A stretch of DNA of 46,252 nt from an uncultured Eubacteriales bacterium (GTDB lineage: Bacteria > Bacillota > Clostridia > TANB77 > CAG-508), in assembly GCA_948468315.1 (NCBI GenBank), contig CAOKHL010000013.1, positions 1-46,252 on the forward strand, given 5' to 3'. Made by a program: the position numbers and the translations under genes. This document shows positions 1-9,267 of this stretch, one piece after another. Each line of letters opens with the position of its first letter. The first letter of the stretch is position 1. The notes below the pieces were generated by a model, which was not told where the DNA came from, did not search any database, and saw only the letters and a list, made by a program, of their open reading frames with translations.

Positions 1-105
1 TGGTACTTCTTTATATTATCATTTTATTTTACTTTTGTCAACACTTTTTTTGAAAATTTTTAATAATTTTTGCTACCATTTTATCCCATAATAATTATAA
101 TCATC

Positions 106-151
106 TTAAGGGTTTATATATAAGTACTTTTAGATATATATTCACCCTTAA
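106..151. repeat. Inverted repeat downstream of the TPR gene
   Basis: TTAAGGGT (106-113) pairs with ACCCTTAA (144-151), with an inner TATATA-rich pairing. It lies just past the stop codon of the minus-strand TPR gene and may end or stabilise its transcript. No clear U-tract follows, so a terminator role is only inferred. The remaining bases 1-105 show no gene. Confidence 0.35.
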
Positions 152-157
152 TATAAA

Positions 158-1366
158 TTATTCTTCTCTTTCTATTATTTGTTCAATGTCATTTTTTATT
201 TCTTCTGTTTGTTCTTTTTTCTTTAAATTTACATATCCCATATTCATAGTTATATCAGAAGTATTTTCTAAATGCTCTTTTGCTAATATTTCTTTTTCTT
301 TTAATTTATGATTATCTTCTTTTTCTTCTAAATTAAATGGTATAGAAATTTTAGATAAGATTGGTATAAATAATGGTTCCTTTTTTACTTTTTCTGAAAT
401 CTTCTTACTATTTATATCTATTGCAATATTAGCATATTTTATTGCTATATCTTTTCGACCTTTCATTAAACTTATTTTTGCAAGTTCATAATAGCTATCT
501 GCTTGTAATTCTTCATCCTCTAAAGCCTCAACAAAATATTCCTCTGCTGCATCCAAATCTTTATATAGTAAAGCAATTTGTGCTAAACTATATTTTGCAT
601 TATGGTACAAATTGTTTAATTCTGCTGCTTTTTCATAACATTCCTTCGCACTTTGAAAATCATTAAGCATTGTATATGCTATTCCTAATCCATAATTTAA
701 TTCAAAATCCACTGGTCTATATTTTAAAGCTTCTGTAAACACAGTTACCGCTTCTTTATAATTTTCTGTCTCTATTAACAAATCTCCCAATGTTATTGTT
801 GCATTATAATAATCTGGCTTTTTATTTAATAAACCAAATAACATTTCTATTGCTTCATCTTTTTTTTCTAGATCATTTAATAATAGTGCCACTTTATAAT
901 ATGAATCATAATCTTTTTTATTTATTTCTATACATCTAACATATTCATCTATTGCCTTTCTTATTCCACCCTCTTTTTCATATATTATTGCTAAATATTT
1001 ATGAGCACTATAATTATTAGGATTCTTATCTATTATAGTCAACAATATATCTTTTGCTTTTTTGAGATTACCTGTTGAAAGATAAAACTTAACCTGTGCA
1101 AATTTTATAATATTAATTATATCTATATTTTTATATTCTAATACTAATACAATTACTGGCACCACTATTGACATTATATATGTTAATACTTTCAAAAATA
1201 TATTTGTATTTATATTTAATACAATCCCTACTCCATCTATTATTATTCCTAATGCTTCAAGTATCAATAACACTATATATTCAGTTTCATTCTTTTTAAT
1301 CATTTTAAAAAATATTACTCCAAAAAGAACAACTGATGTACTTATAAAAAATAATTGTTCTAACAT
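158..1366 (-). CDS. TPR-repeat membrane-anchored protein
   Basis: The product is about 402 residues. Three hydrophobic segments fill roughly the first 90 residues. The rest is a run of tetratricopeptide repeats (recurring A/Y/L pattern such as NNYSAHKYLAIIYEKEG, then further 34-residue units), ending in a charged Lys/Glu-rich tail. TPR domains bind partner proteins, so a membrane-attached scaffold facing the cytoplasm is likely; the partner is unknown. I start it at MLEQLFF because AGGGGTG stands just upstream of that ATG; the longer open frame to 1429 has no such site. It is transcribed away from the zinc-ribbon gene. The specific function is not recognisable. Confidence 0.8.
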   Translation of the reverse strand: MLEQLFFISTSVVLFGVIFFKMIKKNETEYIVLLILEALGIIIDGVGIVLNINTNIFLKVLTYIMSIVVPVIVLVLEYKNIDIINIIKFAQVKFYLSTGNLKKAKDILLTIIDKNPNNYSAHKYLAIIYEKEGGIRKAIDEYVRCIEINKKDYDSYYKVALLLNDLEKKDEAIEMLFGLLNKKPDYYNATITLGDLLIETENYKEAVTVFTEALKYRPVDFELNYGLGIAYTMLNDFQSAKECYEKAAELNNLYHNAKYSLAQIALLYKDLDAAEEYFVEALEDEELQADSYYELAKISLMKGRKDIAIKYANIAIDINSKKISEKVKKEPLFIPILSKISIPFNLEEKEDNHKLKEKEILAKEHLENTSDITMNMGYVNLKKKEQTEEIKNDIEQIIEREE

Positions 1367-1619
1367 TTCTTCACCCCTAATAAATTTACGTACAATTATT
1401 TTACTACATATTAATCCAAATATCAACAAATTTTTTCAATTCTCTTTACCTTACTGCCAATTCTAATTAACAGAGTAGCCAAAGTTCTAGAATACGAATT
1501 GTAACCACTTATAACAACTTTTTATAACTTTTTTCCAAAAAATCTTTATTTTTACATTAATTTATGATAAAATGCACATAATCAAAACATACTAATAAGA
1601 AAAAATGGGAGGAATTATT

Positions 1620-1859
1620 ATGGAAGTAGTTAAATGTTCTCGCTGTGGTGCCTTTTATACAAATAGTGGTTATGTATGCCCTAAATGTACTAATAAAGAT
1701 AATTTTGAATTATCTACTTTTAAAAATTTTGTTGAAAAAAATGGTATAGAAATGCAATCTTTAAATCAAATTTCAGTTTCAACTGGAATCTCAGAAAAAA
1801 ATCTAAATCGTTTTTTAAATTATGATGGACTTGAAGGATATAAAAAGTTATTTAAATAA
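1620..1859 (+). CDS. Small zinc-ribbon / degenerate HTH protein (TIGR03826/YvyF-like)
   Basis: A 79-residue protein with an N-terminal zinc ribbon (CSRCG about residues 6-10, CPKC about 21-24), followed by a short helical segment resembling a degenerate helix-turn-helix (LNQISVSTGISEKNLNRFL). This arrangement matches the small proteins found in flagellar/competence operons of Firmicutes (YvyF, TIGR03826). No flagellar genes are nearby, so a regulatory role is only inferred. The start follows GGGAGGA at proper spacing; an upstream in-frame ATG at 1605 overlaps that site and is less likely. Confidence 0.7.
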   Translation: MEVVKCSRCGAFYTNSGYVCPKCTNKDNFELSTFKNFVEKNGIEMQSLNQISVSTGISEKNLNRFLNYDGLEGYKKLFK

Positions 1860-1867
1860 ATAATTAA

Positions 1868-1894
1868 ACGAGGTATCTTTAAGTGATACCTCGT
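1868..1894 (+). terminator. Hairpin between the zinc-ribbon gene and tyrS
   Basis: ACGAGGTATC (1868-1877) pairs perfectly with GATACCTCGT (1885-1894) across a 7-nt loop and is followed by an AT-rich run. It probably ends the zinc-ribbon transcript. Its right edge is only 46 nt before the tyrS start, so it could also affect tyrS expression. There is no room for a T-box leader. Confidence 0.55.
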
Positions 1895-1940
1895 ATATTT
1901 ATAAAAATTTTACACTTATAATATGAAAGGAATGAAATTT

Positions 1941-3155
1941 ATGCAAAATGTATTTGATGTTTTACAAGAAAGAAATTATATTGAACAAATGACACATCCC
2001 CAGCAAATGAAAGAAATGTTTTCAAAAGAAAGTGTACCTTTTTACATAGGAATTGATCCTACTGCTGATAGTTTACATGTTGGTCATTTTGTATCTTTAA
2101 TGGTTGCAAGTCATATGCAAAAATGTGGACATAAGCCAATTATTTTAATGGGTGGTGGAACAGCTATTATTGGTGATCCTTCTGGAAAAACAGATATGAG
2201 AAAAATGCTTACAAAAGAAGATATTGCTCATAATGTAAAATGTCTAAAAAAACAAGCTTCAAAATTTATTAGTTTTGAAGGCGAAAATGCAGCTATTATT
2301 GTTAATAATGCTGATTGGTTATGTGAATTAAATTACATTGACTTTATGAGAGAAATTGGAAGTAAATTTACAATAAACAAAATGCTTGCTGCTGAATGTT
2401 ATAAAAACAGAATGGAAACAGGTCTTACTTTTTTTGAAATGGGTTATATGCTTATGCAATCTTATGATTTCTTACATTTATACGAAACTTATGGATGTAA
2501 ACTTCAAATGGGTGGTAATGACCAATGGTCTAATATAATTGGAGGAGTTGAACTTATTAGAAAAATCGGAAAAGACGATTCTTTTGGTTTAACATTTAAA
2601 CTTCTTACTACTAAAGAAGGAAAAAAGATGGGAAAAACAGAAAAAGGAGCCTTATGGCTTGACCCAGAAAAAACTTCTCCTTATGAATTTTACCAATACT
2701 GGAGAAATATTGATGATAGTAGTGTTTATACAGTTGGATGTATGCTTACCTTCCTTCCAATGGATGAAGTTAATCGTTTAGCAGCATTAAAAGATGAGAA
2801 TATTAATGAAGCAAAAAAGATTTTAGCTTATGAAATAACAAAGCTTGTTCATGGTGAAGAAGAAGCAAAAAAAGCAGAAGAATCTACAAAGGCATTATTT
2901 GAAGGTAATGGATCAGTTCAAAATATGCCTAAAGTTAAATTATCAAATCCTAATTGTAGTATTACAGAAGCAATAGTAGAATGTGGAATTTGTACATCAA
3001 AATCTCAAGCAAAAACTTTAATTTCACAAGGAGCAATTTCATTAAATGATGAAAAAATTAGTGATATTAGCTATATGCTTTCTGATAAAGATTTTGAACC
3101 AGAACATACGATTTTGAAAAAAGGAAAAAAAATCTTTTATTGTTTAGAGAAATAA
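1941..3155 (+). CDS. tyrS: Tyrosyl-tRNA synthetase
   Basis: Charges tRNA-Tyr with tyrosine using ATP, in the cytoplasm. The class I catalytic core shows HVGH (about residues 46-49, the HIGH motif) and KMGKT (about 229-233, the KMSKS-equivalent loop), plus the GGNDQW tyrosine-pocket motif. An S4-like RNA-binding domain forms the last ~65 residues. The length of 404 fits the family. Of three possible ATGs (1923, 1932, 1941) I chose the last, because AAAGGA lies 9 nt upstream of it and the others overlap that site. A hairpin precedes it and an intrinsic terminator follows. Confidence 0.96.
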   Translation: MQNVFDVLQERNYIEQMTHPQQMKEMFSKESVPFYIGIDPTADSLHVGHFVSLMVASHMQKCGHKPIILMGGGTAIIGDPSGKTDMRKMLTKEDIAHNVKCLKKQASKFISFEGENAAIIVNNADWLCELNYIDFMREIGSKFTINKMLAAECYKNRMETGLTFFEMGYMLMQSYDFLHLYETYGCKLQMGGNDQWSNIIGGVELIRKIGKDDSFGLTFKLLTTKEGKKMGKTEKGALWLDPEKTSPYEFYQYWRNIDDSSVYTVGCMLTFLPMDEVNRLAALKDENINEAKKILAYEITKLVHGEEEAKKAEESTKALFEGNGSVQNMPKVKLSNPNCSITEAIVECGICTSKSQAKTLISQGAISLNDEKISDISYMLSDKDFEPEHTILKKGKKIFYCLEK

Positions 3156-3163
3156 TTTATATT

Positions 3164-3206
3164 GCGACTAAATGGAGAAAATTCTCTATTTAATCGCATT
3201 TTTTTA
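3164..3206 (+). terminator. tyrS intrinsic terminator
   Basis: GCGACTAAATGGAGA pairs imperfectly with TTCTCTATTTAATCGC around an AAA loop and is followed by seven T residues (3199-3205). It begins 8 nt after the tyrS stop. The T-run overlaps the stop codon of the convergent DUF5665 gene. Confidence 0.85.
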
Positions 3207-3490
3207 TCTACTTTTCTCTACTATCTGTACAATATCTGCAATATATTCTCCTATTACAGGAATATTTAATGATACTATTTTTTGAAGTACATAAACCAAA
3301 ATTGCTGTAATAACAGTTATTCCGAATTCCTATTCCGACTCCTCTTGATATCCCGTGCTACTATATTTCTTTTTATTATTTCTTTTCTACTTCCTAATAT
3401 ATATATTAATTCTCTTAGATTACTTTTTTCTAAAGCTTCTATTAATATATCAATCTTTTGTTCTAATAGTTTTTTATTTTTTCCAAACAT
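3204..3490 (-). CDS. DUF5665-like small membrane protein, interrupted by two CGG +1 frameshifts
   Basis: Starts at ATG 3490 after GGAGTG. Codon 46 is CGG (3355-3353). Skipping its C gives GGG and the frame GISRGVGIGI. A second CGG (3324-3322) follows in that frame; skipping its C gives GGA and the frame GITVITAILVYVLQK to the stop at 3204. The rebuilt 94-residue protein has a charged N-terminal half, then the glycine-rich RGVG segment and hydrophobic helix of DUF5665 proteins, then an IPVIGEYIADIV tail. Without both shifts reading stops early. Automatic annotation would call it a pseudogene; the identical lesions elsewhere suggest recoding instead. The molecular role of the family is unknown. 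Confidence 0.7.
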
Positions 3491-3500
3491 ATTTCACTCC

Positions 3501-3545
3501 AAAAAAAATCCATTCTAACTCTATTTTTAGAATGGATTTTTTTTA
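3501..3545 (-). terminator. Intrinsic terminator of the UPF0182 gene
   Basis: AATCCATTCTA and TAGAATGGATT form a strong stem around a short loop, flanked by A8 on one side and T8 on the other, so it can work in both directions. It lies just past the minus-strand UPF0182 stop and immediately upstream of the DUF5665 ribosome binding site. Confidence 0.85.
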
Positions 3546-3566
3546 TAATTTTATTCATTAATTGGG

Positions 3567-6344
3567 TTATTGAAATATTGGATTTCTTATTATAGGCTCT
3601 CTTTCTACACTGTTTTCATTTACAGTATTGTTTTCATTATCTTTTTTTTGCTTATCTGTTTGCTTTTTTAAAGACTCTATTAATCCTTGTAATTTTTGTA
3701 TATCTGTTCCCATTAACTCCCAGTTGTTACTATTCAAAGAATCTGATAGATTATCATTTGCTTTTATAATTGAATCTATAAGACCTTCTATATCATCTGT
3801 ATTATTTAATTCAATCTTTGTTGCATATTGTGAAATCAAGTTTTCCATGGCTTCTTGCAAGTCATTTCCAATTGCAACTTTATTTCCTGAAGCTACTATT
3901 ACTTTTTTGAGTGTTGGTAAATTGCTTTCATTCACAAGGGTTTGGTATATTGGTTCTATATATAAAAGGGTATTTTCAACTGGAACTATTATCATATTTC
4001 TTGTAACTTTAGAGCCTGTTACTGTTAAACTATCTATTTGGCTTTGTATTGTATCATCTTGTGATATTTGAGTATCTAATTGAGTTGGTCCTAATATGGT
4101 TGTATCTGAGTGTAATGTTTTTAATGTTAATGTATTTTTTCCATCTTCAACAGTTCCAACTAAATATGATGTTATATTTTGCTTATTTTTTGGTGTATAT
4201 ATTTGGATCAATCCTATTGTATTTTCACCATCTTTATTTGTTACCATTGTATAATAAGAACTTAAAATATTTTTGTTTTTATTATTATTTTGCCCATTTT
4301 TATATGTTGCTTTTTCCCAAGTATTATCACTTCTATATAATACATCTGCTTTTGTATTATGATATTCTTCAAGCATTGTTGATTGTACATTATATAAAAA
4401 TTCTGGATAAATAAATTGTTCTTGTATTGTTTTTGAAATTTCGGTGTCTAAATCTTGGAACAACTCTGGATAAACTTTTCTATATGCCATAGCTATTGGA
4501 TCTGTTCTATCTGTTATATAATATTTCATTTCACCAGTATAACTATTTATTATAACTTTTATAGAATTTCTTATATAATTTATATTTTTCTTTTGCCCAT
4601 TATATTCTATTTCTGTATATGTTGAATATGGGTAACTACTTGATATTGTATAAGCATCTATAACCCAATAAATATCCCCATTTTCATCCACAACTGTGTA
4701 TGGATTATTATCATATATTACATCTGGAAGTGCTAATTTTGCTCTTTTTATTATATTTCTATTTATTAATACTTTACTATTAGATGTTACTGAACTAGAA
4801 AATGCTAAATTTATATTTTTTTCTTTTATTCCTAATATCAATCTATCTATAAAACTTAAAGATAATCCTGCGCTTCCTTCATAAGTTGTTTCATATTCCC
4901 TTTCTTCATCTGAATAGTCAAATTCTTTTTTATCTTTAGTATTAGTTACTACTGTTGTATTTGTTTCTAATCCATAATAAATTCGTGGCTCAGAAACTTT
5001 AACAATTTTTTCTTTTCCTGTTATATCATTTTGGATATTTTTAATCTTTCCATCTACTGTTACTCCTGTTGCTGATGTGAAAATTAAACCATATCCATGT
5101 GTATATTCATATGTTTTGCTATTATATGTTCTTTTATTATTTATTATTTCTCTTGGAGAAACATATACCAAATTTTTAATACCATCTATTTCATAACTTG
5201 AAAGCTTTGCAGATTTATATGTATAATATCCTGCTCCTGCTTGATTTTCATTTAAGCTATCTAATACTGTTTGTTTATCTACTATTACAGTATTATTAAT
5301 AACATTTTGATTTTTTTGAACTTCTTCTATTGTTATTGTTCCTGTATAATCTATGTTTTCTATGTCGCAATCTATTCCATATGCTTTTTTAGTAGTAGAA
5401 ATATTACTTTCTATATATTTTCTTTCTTTATCAAATTCATTCGGATTTACAAAAATTAAATCAAATGCTACCATGGCTATAAATAATATTACTAAATATG
5501 CAGGTACTACTACTAAATCTTTTAAAATTTTAGATTGTTTTCCTTTTTTAAAACTATTTACCGCTCTAAATATTGAAACTAGTATTACTAATGCTAAAAT
5601 TGCATATCCCCAGAATTTTATTGTACTATCAACTAATCCTGCTCCTGCAAGTTTTATATTATTGTCTGTTGTTAAGAAATTGTCAAATACAATATCCATT
5701 GAACATATTAAAATATAACAAGATAATCCTATTGCTATTAATCTTACATTTCTGTATATTGTTTTCATTATAGAATTTTGCTTTAATGTGCTTTTGTCTA
5801 TTCCATCAAAATATTTATTAAAAACAATTACATAGTATAAAAACGCATACAATATTATAGCAACACATATAAAAATAAAATATACTGTTATCATCTTTAT
5901 TAATGGTTCTATAAACATGAAAAAAGATACATCCAAATTGAATATTGGATCTGCTTCTCTAAAACTTGTATTGCTAATACATAATATCAGATTAGGTGTA
6001 AAAATATTTTGTATGAAAAGACTTTCTATACTTGCTACTACTACCGCTATTGATTTATTTGGCAATTTTGGCATTTGCTTCTTTTCTTGCTCAAAAAATA
6101 TTTTTAATCCTTTTTTTATCTTTCTTCCCGAAAAATACATTATTAAATATACTATTATAAAATTTATTCCTAATACACTATATTGATATTTTTCTCTTGT
6201 TAAAAAAGTTTGTAAATAATTTTCTCCTAATTCTTTATATTCTAAATAGCTTCCACGAAAATTTATATAAGTCATTATTGCGAAAAATATTAAAAATATA
6301 GTAACTAGAATTCTACGAAGAGTTAATATTTTCTTTTTTTCCAA
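3567..6344 (-). CDS. UPF0182 family membrane protein
   Basis: A 925-residue protein whose N-terminal ~290 residues contain about seven hydrophobic helices. A long extracellular or peripheral region follows, with the family-type stretches around DPIAMAYRKVYPELF and PEFLYNVQSTMLEEYHN. The C-terminus is charged and low-complexity. Length and layout match the UPF0182 family (COG1615), whose function is not established. The start is TTG with GAGG 8 nt upstream. It has its own predicted promoter and terminator, so it is probably monocistronic. Confidence 0.85.
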   Translation of the reverse strand: MEKKKILTLRRILVTIFLIFFAIMTYINFRGSYLEYKELGENYLQTFLTREKYQYSVLGINFIIVYLIMYFSGRKIKKGLKIFFEQEKKQMPKLPNKSIAVVVASIESLFIQNIFTPNLILCISNTSFREADPIFNLDVSFFMFIEPLIKMITVYFIFICVAIILYAFLYYVIVFNKYFDGIDKSTLKQNSIMKTIYRNVRLIAIGLSCYILICSMDIVFDNFLTTDNNIKLAGAGLVDSTIKFWGYAILALVILVSIFRAVNSFKKGKQSKILKDLVVVPAYLVILFIAMVAFDLIFVNPNEFDKERKYIESNISTTKKAYGIDCDIENIDYTGTITIEEVQKNQNVINNTVIVDKQTVLDSLNENQAGAGYYTYKSAKLSSYEIDGIKNLVYVSPREIINNKRTYNSKTYEYTHGYGLIFTSATGVTVDGKIKNIQNDITGKEKIVKVSEPRIYYGLETNTTVVTNTKDKKEFDYSDEEREYETTYEGSAGLSLSFIDRLILGIKEKNINLAFSSSVTSNSKVLINRNIIKRAKLALPDVIYDNNPYTVVDENGDIYWVIDAYTISSSYPYSTYTEIEYNGQKKNINYIRNSIKVIINSYTGEMKYYITDRTDPIAMAYRKVYPELFQDLDTEISKTIQEQFIYPEFLYNVQSTMLEEYHNTKADVLYRSDNTWEKATYKNGQNNNKNKNILSSYYTMVTNKDGENTIGLIQIYTPKNKQNITSYLVGTVEDGKNTLTLKTLHSDTTILGPTQLDTQISQDDTIQSQIDSLTVTGSKVTRNMIIVPVENTLLYIEPIYQTLVNESNLPTLKKVIVASGNKVAIGNDLQEAMENLISQYATKIELNNTDDIEGLIDSIIKANDNLSDSLNSNNWELMGTDIQKLQGLIESLKKQTDKQKKDNENNTVNENSVEREPIIRNPIFQ

Positions 6345-6378
6345 TTCTATTTCCTCTTTTCCTTATAATTTCTACCAT

Positions 6379-6407
6379 ATTATAACATATTTGAGAATAA
6401 AAAGCAA
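6379..6407 (-). promoter_or_regulatory. Predicted sigma-A promoter for the UPF0182 gene
   Basis: On the minus strand TTGCTT (6407-6402) and TATAAT (6384-6379) are 17 nt apart, about 35 nt before the TTG start. The -35 box overlaps the small ftsY terminator stem. Confidence 0.5.
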
Positions 6408-6415
6408 AATTGCTA
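6397..6415 (-). terminator. Short ftsY terminator
   Basis: On the minus strand AGCAA and TTGCT form a 5-bp stem followed by TTTTATT. The stem overlaps the ftsY stop codon. It is weak, so some read-through into the UPF0182 gene is possible. Confidence 0.5.
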
Positions 6416-7318
6416 TATTATAGCTTTTGAGAAGTCGCTGCTGCTAAATACTTCCATATCATCTATTTGTTCCCCAACTCCTATAAATTTTACTGGTATT
6501 TTGTTTTCTTCTACTATTCCAACAACAACTCCACCTTTGGCTGAGCCATCTAGTTTTGTTAAAACTAGTCCTGTTACATTAGTTTCTTCCTTAAATGCTT
6601 TTACTTGATTGATTGCATTTTGACCGGTTGTGCTATCTATTACAAGTAATACCTCTTGGCTTAATTCTCCCATTTCTTTATCTATAACTTTTTTTATTTT
6701 ATGTAGCTCGTCCATTAAATATTTTTTGTTGTGTAAACGCCCTGCTGTGTCTACTATTAATATGTCTGCATTTGTTTCTTTGGTTTTCTTTATTGCGTCA
6801 TATACAACTGATGCTGGGTCATGTCCTTCTTCTTTTTTTACTATTTCAGCTCCTGCTCTATTAGCCCAAACTTCTAATTGCTCTACTGCTGCTGCTCTAA
6901 ATGTATCTGCTGCTGCAATTACTACTTTTTTTCCTTGCAATCTTAATCTATTTGCAATTTTACCAATTGATGTTGTTTTTCCAACTCCATTTACTCCAAC
7001 TACAAGAATAACTGAAGGTGTTGTTTCTAGTTTTAATGTATTGTCAACTTCGTCAAATATGGATTGTATTTCTTCTCTTAAAGCTTGTTTAACATCTTCT
7101 TCCTCTTTTATGTTCTCTTTTTTTACTCTTTTTCTTAAATTATCTACTATTTTTACAGATGTATCTACTCCCATATCTGACATAATCAAAATCTCTTCTA
7201 GTTCTTCTAAAAATTCTTCATCTACTTTTCTAAAATTACTAAATACATCATTTATTTTTGTATTAAATGATTCTTTAGTTTTATTTAATCCTGTTTTTAA
7301 TTTGTCAAAAAATCCCAT
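6413..7318 (-). CDS. ftsY: Signal recognition particle receptor FtsY
   Basis: GTPase that docks SRP-ribosome complexes at the membrane and hands nascent chains to SecYEG. The 301 residues contain the four-helix N domain (residues ~1-95), the P-loop GVNGVGKT (~107-114), DTFRAAAVEQL, DTAGRLHNK, TKLDGSAKGG and the C-terminal GVGEQIDDMEVF. The acidic A domain seen in some bacteria is absent, as is usual in Firmicutes. The ATG follows GAGGA. It is not in an operon with ffh here; a predicted promoter lies just upstream. Confidence 0.96.
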   Translation of the reverse strand: MGFFDKLKTGLNKTKESFNTKINDVFSNFRKVDEEFLEELEEILIMSDMGVDTSVKIVDNLRKRVKKENIKEEEDVKQALREEIQSIFDEVDNTLKLETTPSVILVVGVNGVGKTTSIGKIANRLRLQGKKVVIAAADTFRAAAVEQLEVWANRAGAEIVKKEEGHDPASVVYDAIKKTKETNADILIVDTAGRLHNKKYLMDELHKIKKVIDKEMGELSQEVLLVIDSTTGQNAINQVKAFKEETNVTGLVLTKLDGSAKGGVVVGIVEENKIPVKFIGVGEQIDDMEVFSSSDFSKAII

Positions 7319-7350
7319 AGTTTAATCCTCTCTTCTTTTTGTTTTTTCAT

Positions 7351-7380
7351 ATTATAACATAGCTATTATGAAAAATCCAA
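7351..7380 (-). promoter_or_regulatory. Predicted ftsY promoter
   Basis: On the minus strand TTGGAT (7380-7375) and TATAAT (7356-7351) are separated by 18 nt, about 32 nt before the ftsY ATG. Confidence 0.5.
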
Positions 7381-7418
7381 TATAATTCTTAAAAATTAGC
7401 TATTATACAAGTTATATA

Positions 7419-7610
7419 GTTTTAATTCACAGCTATTGAAGTTATGTATATATTAAAATGTAGTGACGCGCAGCTTGGGAGGGCATCCTATTTTTAAACA
7501 CTAATTTACAGCACATAATTTTTATTGGTACAATTATATATAGGGTTTGCCCGACCAGTAAGGAACGAAATTTTAATATATACATAACTTCAATAGCTGT
7601 GAATTAAAAC
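7419..7610. repeat. Structured palindromic element, copy 1 (41-bp perfect arms, ~111-nt centre)
   Basis: Bases 7419-7459 are perfectly complementary to 7570-7610. The centre begins GTAGTGACGCGCAG and ends near GACCAGTAAGGAACGAAA. Within it CTTGG-GA-GGGCA faces TGCCC-GA-CCAG, a stem with tandem G-A mismatches typical of RNA. A second copy lies at 32218-32420 with the same centre but different arms that are again fully complementary. No ORF is inside. This copy ends 8 nt beyond the stop codon of the minus-strand GT39-like gene. It may be a non-autonomous mobile element, a structured RNA or a transcript end; no named family is recognised. Confidence 0.75.
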
Positions 7611-7618
7611 GTTGTACA

Positions 7619-9124
7619 CTATTTTTTTATTTTTAGTTTTTCTTTTAAAGACTTTGTATTAATACTTATAGCAGCTATTGGAATTAATGTAACAACATAT
7701 GGTATTATATATCTTGATTTAGCTTCCCATAATATATGAAATGCAAATCCTCCTAAGAAAATTGTTATTAAAAATATAATGTTTATAGATAAATTTTTTC
7801 TATTTTGTATTAAGATTGCTATAATACTTATACTCATCAATATTAACAATGTTTTCTGATAAAATGTTATTGGATTTGTTAAGTTTTCTAAAAAAGCATG
7901 TGTATTTATGTCATTAATATTTACTGCTGCATATGTATTTTCTGCCCACATAGACACTATTTTCATAATATAGAAATTAAAGGTATATCCTATATTTTCT
8001 GAAAAATAGTTTAATCTTTCTTTAACTCTTTTTTGATATTCTTCTTTTATATTTTCTGTATCTTGTAATGCTGGTACTGCTATTTGTTCATTATACCAAC
8101 CATTACCTCTTGGTCCTTCTTCCATTGCCATAAGAATAAAACTTATAGTTGGATATGATTTATCTTTTTCTAAATTATATTTGTTTAAGTAGTAGTTTTG
8201 GGCTAATGTAGATGGAATAATTGATATTGCAATATATGCTACTATTATTAATAATTCTATTAGCTTTTCTTTATGTTTTTTTTGTTTTATTCCTTTAAAT
8301 AGATTTAATATTAAATAAATTACTGTTGCAATTACAAATATTAAGGTATTCATTCTCATCATATATGCTATCATTGTAAAAATTGATGCATATATAGAAT
8401 ATTTAATTTTTTTACTTTCTGTGTATTTCATCATGTAATATACTGAAAATAAACTTAATGCTAGACTTGGAATATCTCCATATACAAATGTAGAAAACAT
8501 AGGAATTGTTACAAATGTTAGTATTAATGTAAATAGTAAGGTTTTATTGGTTTTATATGTTTTTGATAGTTGTTTATTTATTTTATATATAGCAATGACT
8601 ATAAGTATGTTAAAAATTACATTTATAGCTCTAATTAGACCCCTTTCAGGTCGAAATATTATTCTGAAAAATATACTATATAAAAATGCTAATGGAATTT
8701 GTTGCTTATATTTTTGCATATACTCACTCATTGTTATTCCTGCATATGATGGTTTTGGTAGATATTTTTCTGTATCTCCACTAGAAAATGTTTCTGCTAT
8801 ATCACAAACATGTCCTTGGTCTCCTATAATTGGTGGTATGATTGTTATTATCCATATTATGTTTAATATTGCATATATAGCTAATATACTTATTTTTATT
8901 TTCTTTTTTAAGTTGGTTTTTGTACTTTTTTCAATATTTGTGTTTATTTTATTGGTTATAATAAATATTATTGCTCCTAGTAATATTAGTCCAATAATAT
9001 ATATTGGATTATTAAGATTAATTGTTATATGTTCTGATGCATCTATTTTTGCTGTAAAGATAAAATTTAATATTGTGATTGTTGTTAGAGCAATTATTCC
9101 TATAATTGATATTATTTTTTTCAA
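7619..9124 (-). CDS. Polytopic membrane glycosyltransferase-like protein (GT39/PMT type)
   Basis: The 501 residues have about a dozen hydrophobic helices. A polar loop after the second or third helix contains DQGHVCDIAETFSSGD, a late loop contains MEEGPRGNGWYNEQ, and near the C-terminus is EAKSRYIIPYVV. Clostridial GT39/PMT-like proteins have a similar plan: an acidic residue in the first outer loop and a conserved (E)xKSRY near the end. Such enzymes transfer sugars from lipid-linked donors outside the membrane; donor and acceptor cannot be told here. The start is TTG with GGGGG 8 nt upstream. Confidence 0.65.
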   Translation of the reverse strand: MKKIISIIGIIALTTITILNFIFTAKIDASEHITINLNNPIYIIGLILLGAIIFIITNKINTNIEKSTKTNLKKKIKISILAIYAILNIIWIITIIPPIIGDQGHVCDIAETFSSGDTEKYLPKPSYAGITMSEYMQKYKQQIPLAFLYSIFFRIIFRPERGLIRAINVIFNILIVIAIYKINKQLSKTYKTNKTLLFTLILTFVTIPMFSTFVYGDIPSLALSLFSVYYMMKYTESKKIKYSIYASIFTMIAYMMRMNTLIFVIATVIYLILNLFKGIKQKKHKEKLIELLIIVAYIAISIIPSTLAQNYYLNKYNLEKDKSYPTISFILMAMEEGPRGNGWYNEQIAVPALQDTENIKEEYQKRVKERLNYFSENIGYTFNFYIMKIVSMWAENTYAAVNINDINTHAFLENLTNPITFYQKTLLILMSISIIAILIQNRKNLSINIIFLITIFLGGFAFHILWEAKSRYIIPYVVTLIPIAAISINTKSLKEKLKIKK

Positions 9125-9267
9125 TTTATTTTCCCCCTAAGTTTTGTATTCTAAACTTGTTTATTCTATTTTCAATCAGGATTATATAACAAAAATAGGG
9201 TTAATACAATATTTTGATAAATTTTTGTCTAAATAAATAGCTTATATGTGTTCATATCTAGTTAAAT

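Noticed and set aside
442-666. Numerous open frames opposite real genes
   Set aside because: They lack ribosome binding sites, have hydrophobic low-complexity translations and mirror genes with clear family motifs on the other strand.
1860-1940. T-box leader for tyrS
   Set aside because: Only ~80 nt separate it from the preceding gene, and there is neither a specifier loop nor the conserved T-box sequence.
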